This document shows positions 1 to 15,600 of a stretch of 64,000 nt of DNA, in pieces. Source of the stretch: Gordius sp. MW1 (lineage: Eukaryota > Nematomorpha > Gordioida > Gordea > Gordiidae); contig OZ038527.1 of assembly GCA_964036665.1 (NCBI GenBank), positions 24,575,901 through 24,639,900 on the forward strand. Reading direction: 5' to 3'. Below the pieces are notes generated by a model, which did no database searches, was not told the origin of the DNA, and was given only the letters and a program-made list of their open reading frames with translations. Position numbers and translations under genes: made by a program. How positions within the stretch are numbered: position 1 is the stretch's first letter; each line of letters opens with the position of its first letter.

Positions 1-3
1 AGA

Positions 4-165
4 GATCTACATATAGTCATTATCGACTTGGAGAAAGCTTATGCCACGGTCCCTCGTGAATTAATATGGTGGTGTTTTAAAAAAACATGCTGTACTTGAC
101 GCATATATTCGCTTCTTTGTAAGATATACGCTAAGATCTGGAGGTATATGGTTCTCCATCCTCCA
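4..165 (+). mobile_element. RTE-like LINE reverse transcriptase fragment
   Basis: Frame starting at base 4 reads DLHIVIIDLEKAYATVPREL followed by IWWCF, which matches the first palm motif of non-LTR reverse transcriptases (typically an F/I-DLEKAYDRVPR core). After an A-run around base 85 the similarity continues in another frame (DAYIRFFVRYTLRSGG), so the copy is frameshifted and the motif Asp after AY has become Ala. It begins before the window edge. This is a dead fragment; family assignment to RTE is by motif style and by the clearer RTE endonuclease relic at the other end of the window. Confidence 0.7.
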
Positions 166-661
166 TTGGTGGGGTTAGTTTAATTAGGTTTTATTCATAT
201 TGGGTTAAAAATATTTTGATATAATCACTGTGTTTATACTTATGCATCACCTCATAGGTTCTTTTGATGCCACTGCCAAGCGCGATATGAAGGCGATATA
301 TTATAACCGAATAATGATGTATACACTAGATCTTGCAATGAGATGTGTTGGTTATTACTATTCCCCAAACAATTACCGTATGTGTTTACATTATTTTCTA
401 TACACTTTTTTACATTTTTGATGTTTGCTATACTATCTTTGCGTCTTGTTATGGTAAAACGAGGCATTACCACTAACTTTCCACAATAAGCTTAAACGGT
501 AGTAATAATAAAATGTTTACAGATTCTTAGACTCTAAATTTAAATTAGATGAATTTATAAAAACTGCAGCCTTTCTTTGCCAAATAGATCAAGCATATGT
601 GATGAGGTATTGTACCATTTCGCCAAAATCTATCATTTAATAACTATTCCACGTTTAAGTC

Positions 662-3600
662 ATGCATTATTTGAAAAAGGATAAAAAAGACGAGGAATCA
701 GGTATCAATTTATTTATTATTGTATTATATTGATTGATAGGTCACGGGTATAATGCGTTTCATAATTTGGATAAAACAATGGTGCTGCAAGAGGTCTATA
801 TTTATATATTGTAGCCTAAATATTATGTTATTTTAGGCAAGGGTTTTCAATGAATCCCCTGTTAATTCAAAAAAGTGCCTGCAAGTTTTGACCAAAATTT
901 TGTACATTGTAAATCAGGTAAAGGCTAAAAACTTATATCATTCATATATTATTATAGAATGAACCTATTGGTTTAAGGGAAGCAACAGAATGCTTTTTTG
1001 CTACAACTAAGTTATTTCAGTCGAAAGATGTAAATTAATTTATTTTCTGTATTACAATAACATTTTATTAGCCAATATTAAGAAGAATGGTGTATTTAGT
1101 AATCAAAGACATGGCAAGTTTGGCTCAAGATGTTATAATTGTAACAAGCAGGTAATTAATGCCTCTACGTATTAAACTTTATATGCATATTTAGCCTTAC
1201 AAAAGATATGACTGGAAGGGTATACAATAAACTTATTTGAAAATTATCAAATATATATATTTAATATTATCATCATAATAAATTTTATATATTAACTTAT
1301 AATTAATTTGGCATGATTCAAGTTTTGTGTTATTTAATATAAACTTTTCTATGGTAAAAACATGCTCACTTTAAATTCATTTATATTAAACAGGAGGATA
1401 TGTATCGTGGTCCTGCTATAAGAACATTATGCTCTATTACAGATGTAAGCTAAACTACATTATACAATTTTTATTTAACTATATAACTTTATTTCATCGA
1501 TAATGATTTAATAAACAGTTAAATTTTAAAGATTATAACTTAGTTTTAATATGTTTTGTAGCATACAATGATACAAGCAATTGAACGTTACATGAAACAG
1601 GCCATAGTTGACAAAAATTACACAGTAGCAAGTGCAGCACTCACTTCATCTATGGTAAAAAATTATCAACTGTTTTTTTTGTGTTGAATAACTGCTTATT
1701 TGTTAATTTTTAAATTTTAATCATGATTACTATTTAAAAATGTTATTATATATATATTTGAACCATTTTTAGGGTTTATAACATTACTTTCAATAATTAT
1801 ATTTTTTTTTAAGGTTACACAAATGTTTTATGATTATTTCTTTACCAGTTACTTATATTTTTACGTAGCATTTGTGCAAGGCTCAAGGTGGTGAATTTGT
1901 AAAAAGATGGATAAATGAATTGCAAGAAGCAATAAATTCAGATAATGTTATGGTTCAGGTTAGTATTATTTAAACTTGCTTTCTCATATGTTAAATATTA
2001 AAGATTTATGAAAAAAATATAAAATAAATTTAATATATAATTATTTTATTAACATAGACAAAATAAAACTATAAATTTGCCAATGTTATATCAAATATTA
2101 TGTTTCTTTTGTCTTTCAGTACCATGCCTTGGGACTGATATACCAGGTCAAGAAAAGTGATAAATTGGCCATAAGCAAGCTATTTTCCAAATTTAGCAAG
2201 GGTTCTTTACGATCACCGTATGCATACGTCCTATTGGTAAGTCAATTTAATTTGACCTATATTTAATATTTTTTTTCGAGAAATTTTGTCCAGTTTTTAT
2301 TAATCACTGTTTTTAGTCCAATCCATTTTATGATTATTTAAAGTTTGCGTCTTTTATTTTTTGTTTTAACTTTACCTTTTAAGAGTTGTGTATTCTGATT
2401 AACGCTAAATTTTTATTTGACCACAGGATCTAACTTTTATTAAATAAATATGATAATCAAAGAAGAGTTTTTTAAGTCAGTTGATGTATGAATTTTTTTT
2501 AGATTTAAACTGATTTGGAAATAAGTGGCGTAGCGTAACTCTTAAACAAAGGAAAGATGATAGTTTATTTTGCTTGTTTTATATGTATTATGAAGTAATT
2601 TAATTTATAAACACCAATATATTTTGTAGGTATAATAAACTAAAGATTAGATTTTGAGAAATCTATTAGCCAAAGTTGCAAGTAGGGTTTATATTGCATT
2701 TGAAGTATTTTATTAAATATGCAGCAGTTAAATAAAAATTTATAAATGATTTGCAAAAATATGGCAAATAAATGTATAATCACTGTCTTTAAAACCTTCA
2801 CCCCTCAAGTTTTTCAATTGCTAAAGATTTTTAGTTTCGTATTTCAGCTTACATTTTCCCAACATTTTTTAGCTAAAGAATTGGGAGAGGGTCAATACTA
2901 TGATAGTTTTTTTTTGAAATTATTATCTTATTTTTGTTAGATGTGATTTTTTAAATTTCAGCCTTAGCTTCTCCCTATGTCACCTCAATGAATTATGGTG
3001 TTGTTAAGATGGCCGGGGTTTATTTGGTCGACATTTGGTTTTAGGCGACAAAACAAAAACAGACCTAATGATTTTTGGTCTGTTTTTGTTTTGTCGACCT
3101 CTATTCTTAGGCGAAATTTGAATTGGCCTTGGTTGAACCAATGGTCGACCAAACAAACCCAGCCGTTTTAAGACGCCAATCAAGAATATAAAAAAAAATT
3201 AATTTAAAACTTTGACAATTGTGGTATTTATTTTATTGATCTAGATTCGCATAACTTGTCAACTCATTGCCGACGACGAAGGTTCCAAGTATGGATTGAG
3301 ATTTTAATATATTTCGAATTTTATTAGGAGATTTTTCAGATGAAGTGAATTTTACGGGTTATTTTCAAAATTAAAAAGGCAACCTTAAAACTAGTAAAAG
3401 CTTTAATGAAGCATTAGGTTGAGGCTCATATTACCCCGACTAAGGCTAGGGAATTATTATCTCGGAGAATTTTATAAGCCTGCTTATTTTCCTAATTTCC
3501 CCACCACTGCTTAGGTACAATCATGCGATTCTTATCAAAGTCATAATAAAATTCAGATTTACCCTATAATAAACATTCATGTTAAATTTATTGTTGTTGT

Positions 3601-6600
3601 TGAAATCTTGAGATATTCTTTAAAACTTAATATTAAGGCTGTTTCAAACTGGGTTTTTTGGCCGAAGCTATCGAAATTAAGTTTTTCAACTATCTACGAT
3701 AAGCTCGTCTCTTAGTATTCAGATCTTGCAGCAGATTCGCATCTTTGAAGCACGACTTAGGCATCAAAATTGCGGTGCTGATAAACACTTTTCTTTTTGA
3801 CCTAGTTGTATGAGAGTTAATCCCCCCCCCCAAAAAAAAAAAATATTTTGTCCAAAATTTCCGCAACAATTCCCATTTGATATTAAGACGAGCTTTTATT
3901 AATTGATTGCTACGAAATTTATGGGCTCGCTTTTGGTTGTCCGTCCGTCCGTCTTGTCCAACTTGTAATTTTTCAATAATTCCCGTGGAAACTTATGTAC
4001 GGGTTTTTAATGGCTGTGGACTTGTGTTTTTGATGACTTTTATTTTGTTGTTTTACAAATAGACTAGCCATTTCTGGTTGTCTTACTTATGCATGCACTT
4101 TATGGGCGTCCCTTCATTCAATATCCCATTCCGTCCTCTCCTGTTGTAGGACTTTTATCTTTGACAAATAGACTAGCTATTGACCGCTAATTGTCTTTAG
4201 TTATGTGCTGGCTCATTTACATTTAATGTCCCCTCCTGTCTCGTCTTGTCCTGTCCTGTCCACTTTTTATTAATTGTGTCTATCATAGACCAGAAATGCC
4301 CGGCCCGCTGCCCGAACCTGCCCACGGGCTCGGCAACTGTCGTTATTTTTGACTTTTGGGCGGGCCCGGGCGGGTACCATAGCAAGATTTGGAATATTCA
4401 GGCTCAATGTTGTTTTTAAAATAATATATTATATTATATTGTTTTTGTGAATAATTTGTCACTTTTTTATAATGTGTGTTAATCCTAGTTTTATTCAAAA
4501 AGTATCAAAAATCAAAATAAAATTTTTAAAACAATATAATTATATTAGTGCTAAAAATCGTTAAAACACACCATTTCGGGCCGGGCAGTTCGGGCAGAGT
4601 TTATGATTCGGGTACGGCCGGGCGGACACATAGAAGGGTTCGGGCGGGCAGATGAACAAAAAAATCGGGCCTGGCGGGCAGAAAAATTCTAATAAATCTG
4701 ACCTCTGGTGTATATATATATATATTCACTGTAAAGTTACGCCAACACGGGCCCCTACTTCGATTTCGTCGAGAGTTGCCTGAGACACAAGAGCGAAATG
4801 GTGGTTTTTGAAGCCGCCTCGGCTCTGGTCAATATGCACAAGCCCGGCGGCTCTGTCAGTAGCAGCAAACAACAGCTGGCACCGGCCATTTCGGTGCTTC
4901 AATTATTTTGCAGTTCGCCAAACGCGGCCCTCCGATTTGCCGCGGTTAAAACGCTGAATAAAGTACGCAATTTTTGAGAATAAGATTGTGGATATGTGTG
5001 TGGGTTATGTGATGTAAAGTGGATTTTAGAGTGGCACGTGGGCGTAGCCAAGGGGCTGCCCCCCCCCCTCTAAATCCAAAATATTATTGAAATTTATCAA
5101 AAGTCTACTTTTATAGTAACCTTTCTCGCAAAAATGTTTAACTAATATTTTAAGCGATGAATGTAATGATAATGGGCGTAGCCAGAATTGATATTAAATT
5201 GGGGGGGGGCAATAATGGTTTAGGGAGGGGCAAAATGATAATTTTTTGAAATTATAACCAGATTTATGTGCGATTTTCCAGGAATTTGTGTATTTAAAGG
5301 GGGGCAGCCGCCCTTTTTGCCACCCCCTTACGCCCATGGGTATTTCTAAAAGACACTTAGTTCATCACATCTTAATGCCTTTTAATCATTTTGTTTATAA
5401 TAGTTTTCGTTCTCGTATCTTTTTATTAATTCCATTATATATTTAATACTTTTATATAATAGCATGTTAAATAAAAAAAAGTTAATTAGATACTACATAA
5501 ATGTATTTCGAAACTATTTCCCGCCAAAAAAATTACACGGCAGGTGGCCATGTCTCAACCGTCCGCGGTAATGTCCTGCAACGTAGACCTAGAAACCCTG
5601 ATCACGGATAGTAATCGTAGCGTAGCCACCTTAGCTATAACCACGCTCCTGAAAACGGGCAGCGAGAGCTCCATCGACAGACTCATGAAGCAAATCTCCA
5701 CTTTCATGAACGAAATCAGCGATCCCTTCAAAATCACCGTCGTGAAAGCTATACAGTAAAATTTGCAAAATTTTTCACATTTTCCCCGATTTTAGCCGCA
5801 AGTCGTTTTTTCAATGTTTTTTTTTTGGAATTTTTAGAAAATGATGTATGCTTTTGTTCAAAGATACTCCTATTTTAATCGGTAAGTTTTAAAAGCGTAT
5901 TATCCTGGTTTAATGCCGATGGGAATTTTTGATCAGCGAGAACACTCAATTGAGTAAAGTCTATGCTTGTAAAATTTGAGGATCTAATGACGTTTTTTAC
6001 TTCCTAGTATCGAAAAAATATTAATTTGACAAAATTCAGGGCTCTGGGTCATATATAGATTTATTACGAAAAAACAATGTTAGGGCGTCTTCTTCATATC
6101 CCGCGCCCATGCTATTTTTTTAACTTTTATAAAACATGATGTATCATTATAATTACTAAGAAGTTTATTACAGCCGCAACTAAATCCTATATCTTTGGGT
6201 AGACCTTTGCCATAATTCCAAGTTTTTTTAGTTGTTTTTGCTCGAAATGTCCGTCTAAAATTTGTCATTTCTTTCTTTTGTAATATCCCTAGGTCGCTAT
6301 GCCTTAAATTTCCGCGCAAACACGCGGTCATGATGAATTTCCTGAGTGGAATGCTGAGGGAAGAGGGTGGATTCGATTACAAGAGGGCCATTGTGGAGAC
6401 GATAGTTTCTATCATTCAAGATAATCCAGAAGCCAAAGAAACTGGTAAAGACATCTTTCCCCTAGTGTTGTAACGGCTCGGTTTTGTTTGGTCGACCATT
6501 GGTTTTACTAAGGCTAACGGTCCACTTTGGTCTGTTTTTCAAATTTCGACTAAGGCTAATCGTCGACAGAAAGGTCGATCGATTAAACCCAGGCGTTTTT

Positions 6601-9600
6601 ACAACAATACTTTCACCTAGATGACTTGGCAAAGGGGCAACCTAAATACTATAAAAAAAAATTTCTGTCTCAAGGTAAATAAGTTTATTATTAAATTAAA
6701 AAGAAGAATGAAATACGTAAAAAAAGTTAAATTTCCTAATATAATTTTGTTCGACACTCCTTAGATCCTGAATGTTATTTTGCTAGCACAAGCCTTTCTC
6801 GCTCTATTTCACCGTTTATCTTTATTTATTTATTGCATTTATTTATTTATTTATTGCATTTATTTTATTTATTTTTTTTAAAGGGTTAGCGCATTTGTGC
6901 GAATTTATAGAGGATTGCGAACACGCGGTGTTGGCGGTTAAGATATTGCACCTGCTCGGAGCAGAAGGGCCAAAAACGCCCCAACCCTCGAAATACATAA
7001 GATACATCTATAATCGCGTCATTTTGGAGGCACCCCCTGTTAGATCTGGTACGAACCTTAAAATCTCTGCAAAATTTTATAACGTGATATATAGATTTTT
7101 AATTTAATATACGTGTTTTAACATTTTTCTTGCTGTTAAAACAATAATATTTTTATATTGATTGGGATCTACGATTGTATTTCTTAAAATTTGGATTTTT
7201 AGCGGTTTTGATTTTAAGATGTTACACTATTTGGTTGATTTTTTTTAAATTTATATTCTTATTGCATGTACATGATGTTTTTTTTAAATCAATTTTTGCT
7301 TCTTTTTTTCGTTTTTGTTTATTACCTGTATAAAACCTGTGTATTTTGTTTACACACCACTCACATACATATATTATATGTGTATAACTTTATAATATGT
7401 TTACACATTTTGTTTGTCTTTGTTTATCTGTAGAGCTGTTAAGTATCAAGTTTTTGATATTAGTTGTTTTTCTAAAAAAGTAAGTAATTAGTTACTTTAA
7501 TAGCAGGTAATTTTAATTGTAGTTGATTAGTAACTGTTCATTAAAGTTACTGTTACTTTATATTTCTTCTTTATCAGTATTTTGTCCCACTGTCGTGGGG
7601 TTTGCTTTAATATTTCTTCCATTTTAACCGGCCATGTCTTGACTAATCTTTTTTGTTTTCATAACTTTATCGCCTCGCTGCCTTTTCCACGTGTCACGAC
7701 TCACGAGGTCGTCCTATTCCTCTCTTCCCCGGTATCTCCATGTCCACTACTTGTCGATTTGTTAATCATGTCCGACATTGGTTGAATACCCATTTTTGTT
7801 ATGAGAAAGTCATTGGTCATATGGTCGAGCTTAATACCCGAAGCGCCACCCTATCATTCTCATCTCATAAGCTTGAAAATTATTATTAATTTTGAATATT
7901 AAAGTTAGGTACCTAGTATGTGTTTTTCGCTTTTTAACTCTATTTTCTTCCTGGGATACATGTGAATATGATTTAATAATAAATTTGGATAACTCATTTA
8001 CATAGCCGCCGTCAGTGCCTTAGCCAAATTTGCCCTCTATTGCGACGACGATTTGAAAGCTAGTATCGGGGTTTTGCTGTCCCGTTGCCTGCTAGACACC
8101 GACGACGAGGTACGAGACCGGGCCACATACTACCTTACCCTGCTGGGCGGGGCCGCGGCCCGTGGGGGTCGGAACCAGGGTGCTGAGGGTCAGGGTTTGG
8201 ATACGCCCGCCGAACAGCTGATTCAAGAGGAGGAGGACGTTAAAATGCGTGAGGAGGATGGGGGCGAGGATACGAAAGAAGCACAATTCAAGATGGCCGC
8301 CGCAGCCTCTTACATCGATAACGGTGTGTGTTTAGCTCTTTTTGATGTGTCCAAACTTTTTTTAAAGATGATTTCAAATTTTTGTAAAATTTTTTTTAAA
8401 TTTCAGGCTCTAAATATGTTTACCGAATTGTTATTAATTAAGGCATTCTTTTTGAGAAAAATCAGGTTTAGGTAGTTATTTCTATGTTATTTAAGATAAT
8501 AATATCCCACAGAGTTGGAAATATAACGATTTGATAAAACTTTTTCCGTTAAGGCATAAAACTTAACATAAATTGATGCGTTAAAATCGGTATAAATATT
8601 GAACAATTTTTGCAAAATCCGAAAATTAATCTTTTATACAATTCGCCCGCCACTATGTAGAAATGCACATCTCGGTACCTTGTTTGGAGCGATCCTTGCT
8701 AAACTACTTGGCCAAGGGAGATTTTGGGCAGGCGTCATTCGACCTCAAAACGGTGCCCATAGAAGAAACTAAAGCTCAAGACTCTGCCAAAGGCGATTTC
8801 GGACCGGGCCCCGTAGGCCCGACCTCTGAGGACGGAGGTAATTTTGTAAAATTCTCTGAAAACGGCTGAGTTTTGTTTGGTCAACCTTTGGTTTTAGGCG
8901 AATAAACACGGACATACTATAGGTTTTTTGGTCTGTTTTTCTTGGTCGACTTTTAGGATTAGTCAAAATTTGAAAATCATACCAGAAGCGACCGCTTCGA
9001 CCAAACAAAACCGAGCCATTTTTACAACACTACTATGAACTTTTAAGTTTTATTTTATGCAGTAATTGAGAGAGAATGTGCGAAAGATAGAGGACTTATG
9101 GCTGGAATATGGATTTTTAAAATCCCGTTTCAAATCTGACCTCCTATCTGTTTTAAATGAGGCGTAAAAAACATTTGTTTTGATTATAAGCTATGGAAAT
9201 TTGCACATTCAGAATTTTTAATTAATGAGCAAGGTTAGTTTATTAATAATTTATTTGCAGGTTATGACAAAAACAATCAAGATCCGTTAGTGTAGGGATT
9301 TTCTAACTTTTCGCTAAAATGTTTATTACCCCTCATAATTGTGTGGATTATTGTTATTTAAGCTTTATAATCAAGACCGTTGGCTAATTCGCAAAATACG
9401 TAGTGTATAGTAAGATTATGATTTATTTTATCGTTTTATTGTGTTTTAAGCTTTTATTTTGAGTATAACAAATTGTTTTTTTTGTCCGAACTTTTTTTTT
9501 TGTTACTTTTAAATTTGTCACTCTTAGCTATGGGATTTCCCAAGAAGAAGGCCGAAATTGAAATGCACGGGCTATCGCGCGAGAGCTTGTACATGGGTAA

Positions 9601-12600
9601 GTTGACATGCGAAAATATTCCTTTTTTAACAAATTATTTCGCAGTTTTTTTACTAGCTTTTTAGCGTTGTTGGAACAACTATATACTTGGAATAAGCGTT
9701 ATTTTAATAGAAAAGTAGTTATAGGTCTTCGTTGTTTTAACGATTCTAATTTAATAACTTTTTACAAAAATACCAAAAGCAGAGATTTATAAACTTGTTT
9801 ATTGTCATAGTTATATAGTTCAACTATTGGCATAATATAATTCAACGTGAAAAATAATTTGACGTGTTATCGTTTTTAGTTAAAACCTCCTTCTACTCAT
9901 TTAAGGTAGCGGAAAATATTTATTGATTTAATTACTAAAAAAGGGTCTGTTCGAATGAAATCTTCAAATTATATTATTATTTAAAGCTTTTCCTAGCGTC
10001 ACTTCGCTATAAACACATTAAACTTTAGAAGATTTTTTAAAAGGAACTAGAATTATGTAATGCTGCTTTAAATTTTATTTTCGTGCTGGCAGAAACGTTG
10101 TCAAAAATAGCTGCATTTTCAACTCTCGGTCCCTTGTTCAAATCTTGCGCTCCCGTCAAGCTTACCGAAGATGAAACGGAATACGTGGTGCAATGCATTA
10201 AGCATATTTTCACGAATTACGTAGTCTTTCAGGTGAATATGCGATGTTTTTGCTTTTTTACTAAAAGTTCCTCAACGCCTTCGCTGGCCTCTATGGGATA
10301 GATCTTAAATTCCGGAGTGTATTTTGATTAAAGAACGGGTGACCCCTGGAGTTGAAAATTTTAGAATGCTTTTGGGTCGGGTTCGGGTTAAAAAAAGTGA
10401 ATTTTCAGTTCTCTAATTTTGGTATAGACATCTTAATGGCGATAACGTAATCTTTTTTCTGATCGAGAACTGTTGGATAGTAAAATTAAGAATTATTTTT
10501 CGAGAATTTCAATCAAAAGTTGGGTAATTTTGTCCGGATATATGGGGTTTGTATAAGGAATGTGCCCTAGCTTGTCGCGATTTACTCTAATTCGCCCGTA
10601 AATGAGTCACAAAATGTAGTATAATCGTGCGCAGTCGTTGAATAAAAGCAATTTAAAAGTCAAATCGTTGTTACAATTAAAATTTACGAAAGCATAAACT
10701 TGAGCGTGTGGTTAGTGCTCGAAGTAAATTAGTCGTTATATTAGACCTGGTTGAAGTAAATTGCTCCAATTTTTAAGTTTCTCTTTGGAATTGTAAAGGG
10801 TGGGGGGGGGGCTAGTTTTAAAATTGGTAGAGCGCTTTTTGATCCATTCTATAGATGTAAACTCACAACACAGAACGATAGATTTTCATAATTCTTTTAC
10901 GATTGAAACGCCTTCCTTTGTCACTTCTTTTAGTCATTGCAAAAAATATTTCTTGCACGTAGCTTAAAATAGGCTGGGTTTTGTTTGGTCAGCCTTTGGT
11001 TTAGTCGACCTAAGAATGTTTTTTATTTTTGTGTATTATATAAAATTTATATATTTGGGGTTCGGCGGGGGTTAGTAAGTAATGTGTAGTTTTTTATAAC
11101 TTTCTTTTTTTGTGTGTGTATATTTTCGAGCAGTATCCACATTCTAAGAGTGCAAAGAAGATGGGAGATTTTCATTAATTATCGCGATTAAGATCGAAAG
11201 GGGGCAAGTGGTACATTGGCCGCTAGTGCCAAGGTAATAAAACAATGAAAGATACGCGGTATTACTATTAATGTATATAGGGAGAGGGGGGGGGGAATCC
11301 GTATATACGACACTGTTTATGCGACTAAGAAAAACGGACGGAAAAACATTTGTCTTATTTATTTTATCTTTAGTCGACTAAAAGCAAAGGTCGACAAAAC
11401 AAAACCCAGCCGTTTTTACAGCACTACTTGCGCGCATAACAGTGTGTTATCCTAAGTTTTTATCATCATACTCTATATTAAAATTTAATAAATGATTCTT
11501 TAGATGGCTCATTTTTGTTGGGTTTTACAGAAAAAAATTTGAGCTGTAAAACTAGAAGAGACAAGGAAGAGCGAAAAACAAATAAAATTTGGGTGAATAT
11601 TTTTATCGTGTTTATTAATAAATTCAGTTTGACGTCACTAATACCCTGACCGATCAAATCCTGGAAAACGTGGTAATTAATATGGAACCGTCGGAGGAGC
11701 AGTTTCACGTGGCGAAAAGTATAGCGGCTAAAGAATGCAAACCCGTAGAACTTGAAACCGACTCGAATTCCGCAGCCTCAAACGTGGCTTACACATGCGT
11801 CCGGCTACCCGAAGAGAGCGTATTAGGTAAATCTATCAATCGATTATCAATCAATCGATCATAAGCTCTTATTGGTAAACTTTTCACGTTGTATGATTGT
11901 TACGAAATTTGGTGAATCATTTCCGAAAAGGATATGTCAACGGAAGCAAATTTTGGAGATACAGCTTTTGAAGCTTTTTGTCTAGTGGTTCTCTGGTCAA
12001 TTTGTTACTTAGCCACCTGAATTTCGAATTTCACAACCATAGACTAGTATTACGTTAGAAGGGCGATCAGATGTTAATTATTTAGTAAGGGTGGGGCCCG
12101 CCATCTTTGATAATTTAACTCACGCCATCCACTTTGTTTATTGGAGTGTTAAATGTTAAACTTTTGTGTGGGAACGATGATCAATCAATCCCTTAATGTT
12201 CTCATCAATTATTTATTTCTCCCGTGTATTTGCAATCTTAATAACTGCACAGGGCAAATCGTTCGCCAGTTTACTATATTTATAGACTAGATAGAGACTG
12301 CTCATAAACATTAAATAAATGTATCCCTTTTTCGCCATTTTGAAATGTGCACAAATAAGGGAAGGACATATAGATTAAAGGTATTTTAGTGTTTTGGAAA
12401 TGTATTAAGAAAATGTTGAACTAGTTAAACATTAAAAGCAGCATTTTCACTATATTATATCATTTACAAATTTATAAATGTGGTTATTTGAAGATAAAGC
12501 AATTTAGTGACATCTGCATTATAATGAAAAAGGTAAACTTACTTTTGCTGTTTTAACAATGGGCTGATTAACATAAAGCCATGGGAGATAGTTAAAATCA

Positions 12601-15600
12601 AAATGAGGGATTAAATGGTACACATTTTGCCATGTATGAAACATATGACTCAAGCGATCTCTGTAATAAATGATGGTTAGTGTTGTGTTGGAGCGCGTCA
12701 TTCAAGATCAGCGCTGTCAAAATGAGTTAACAGACTTAGTACCATCACTAACACCATTATTATAAGAGTCCATCGTGAGATAGGCTTCCCCAATGTAACG
12801 TGTGCTGTTTTTTATTATCGCTTACGCTTGTCCCTCTCGGAAATTAAGCTAAATCATTTCCTGAAAAATTGGTATTTATTTGAAGATGTAATATTATTAA
12901 TTTGTTTTACTCTCGTCACAACAGTTTCCTGCACTTTTACGAACGTCATGAAATTCAAGGTTCGAGATTGCGACCCTGCTACCGGAGAGATCGGAGGCGC
13001 CGCTTATGACGATCAATACACGGTGAAATATTTTTGTATTCTTATATTTTTACAAAAAAAATAATTTTGGCTGCAAAAAATAACAGGTTTGGTATATACG
13101 AAAACGATTATAAAATAAACTAGGAACATGGGCGTAGCCAAGGGGGGGGGGGCAGGGGGGCAACTGCCTCCCTCTAAATGCAAAAATTTGTTGAAATTGA
13201 TAAAAATTATGGCTAAAATTTTAAAAAATGATCATTTTGCCCCTCCCTAAATCCTTATGGCCCCCCTCTAATCCCAATGCTTTAAATAATTTCATAAAGT
13301 ATGTAGGGATTTAACCAAGAAGGTAGTTTTGGATTTTTTCCTTTGTTAAGCACTTTTATCTTGTAAAAGTAATTAATATAGATAAAAGAATGAGTAGCGC
13401 CTTAAGGTATATCCAAGATGGCGGCTTACACCCTTACTTTCTATTTCTATCACCCGTTTTTACACATTAAACGAAATTTAATCGGGTTTTGATGGTTTTT
13501 TGTCTTATAATTTAATATTCGTTTCTTATGTAAGAATTTTAATTCCTTTTGCTTTATATCAAAACAAATTGTATATTCGGCACCTAGCTAAAAAAAGTTG
13601 TGTATTTATAAACTATTTTACACTATAATGCAATATGCAAGTCGTTTAGCAAACCCCTCGCTAATATAGTTTCTTCCTTCTCTTCTAGAGCTAATCGCGA
13701 TTAATTTTAGTCTTCTTAAATTGTTTTGTAACTGTGTTGAAATGCTACATAACATTGATATATCACAATAGATTATTTTTATTATTTGACCAATTTCCTT
13801 TTTTTATTTATGCAATTTTTTTGTATTATTGTCCAATTTTTGGATTTTTAGTGAATAAACGTGTTCGAAGGAGAAAAATAATAAAATAGCTAGCTAACTT
13901 TTCGATAACTTTGTTGTTCTTTAAACCTTGCGTTTTTTTGTGATTTTTAATTTTAGATTGAAGATTTGGAGTTGGGAGTTAGCGATAGCATGAAAGCCGT
14001 TGCCAAGCATAATTTCGGGGCTGCTTGGGAAGAATTGGGCCCTGAAAATGAGCTGGAAGACAGTTTCGTCCTTTCAAACATCAAAACTCTCGAAGGTATA
14101 ATAATTTTGTAAAATATAAAAATGGCTGAAGTACTATTTTATAGTTTTATATTAATCTTATTCCTATTGCTTTTAAATGTTACATGGGTTTGAAGTGGCA
14201 TTTTGTATGAGGTTTGGGTAAACTAAAGAAAATTTGATGTAAAAAAAGACATTAAATTTTATTGTGACACTCATCCTCAATTATTGAGTATTTTTCAGTC
14301 AGGTGTGCTCCAATGGTAAAAAAAACCTCAGGTTATCCGACGAGATATGTATTAGTTGATGCGGGAAATTTTCCTTCAAACGTTTTGGATAATTTAATGT
14401 TTTAGATTAAAAATAGCTTAGAAAAACGAAAGATGTTACCAAAGCTTACAAAATGTTTAACCATTTAACGGCCGTGATTCTATAGAATTAAATTGTCACT
14501 CCACCGAATTTTTCCCCAAAAATATGCACAGCACCTTGGATTTCAAACTTTCGTCACGTATTCTTTGTGTAGAAAATGTTATAACTGTGAATTTGGTGGA
14601 CCCGTTTGAGAGTTTTTTTTAACTTATTTTAAAGAGATGTTTAATTTAAATGCAAACTTTGCCATTTTTTTTGGAAAGAACCTGCTTTTAAATAATAATA
14701 ATTCTAAACAATATTTGGAGAAGAGGTATAGTAGAATCTCTAATAAATAATTAAACAATAATTATAGCATTTGCGACTTTTGATATCGGCTAAATAACAT
14801 ACATTCTAGGGCAATGTCATAGCTTAATTTTGAGTATTTTTTAAAATATATATTATTATTATTATAATATTTTAGAAGCGGTAAATAAATTGATTCAATT
14901 TTTGGGTATGTCACCTTGCGACTCATCGGACAAAATTGGGGAAGGCAAAAATTTGCACACCCTATACCTATCTGGTGAGTATTTAATACTTTGCTGCCTT
15001 TTTTCTATCTAAAAGTTGGCTTATTTTCATAGAACTCAAACACAAAGCTCCGTTTTTTCATGTTGAACGCCCTTAGATTTTACAATTTACTTTAATTTGT
15101 CGTATTAATTGCTATGCAATTTATGGGCTCGCATTTGGTTGTCCGTCCTATCCTGTCTATTAATATAGATTATAGAGTAGGTTTTAGTTTGAGACCTTTC
15201 CATTTTACCCACGATTTTTAACAGACTAACCCAGCGTTCGTGATGACGCGCGAAGCGAAAAAAGCGAAGGGATTTTTTGTGCTAATTTATCAAGCTTTTC
15301 ATTGTTTTTCTTAATATCTTATATTCATCGTGAATTTTATCATATATCACGAAAGTAACGATTGTAAATATGAGGTGTTCATAGTGAAACCGCAGACTAT
15401 TATTTTCGCCCGCGGCAAAATGCGAACAAAAAATAAGATAAAATCATTTTGTACTTTTCGCGCAATGGTTAAAAAATTATTTTCGTTTGCTTTTTGCCGC
15501 GGGCGAAAATAATCGTCTGCGGTTTCACTATGAACACCTCATAGTTACAATCGTTATTTTCGTGATATATGATAAAGTTCACGATGAATATAAGATATTA

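Noticed and set aside
6445-6883. COPG intron 14 as an introner-type intron born from a family B MITE
   Set aside because: The donor and acceptor lie outside the MITE and the intron is much longer than the element, so the MITE inserted into an existing intron.
8053-8475. 140-codon frame extending past COPG exon 16
   Set aside because: The frame is exon 16 read through its donor (GTGTGT at 8324); the remainder is intronic and poly-Lys/Phe-rich.
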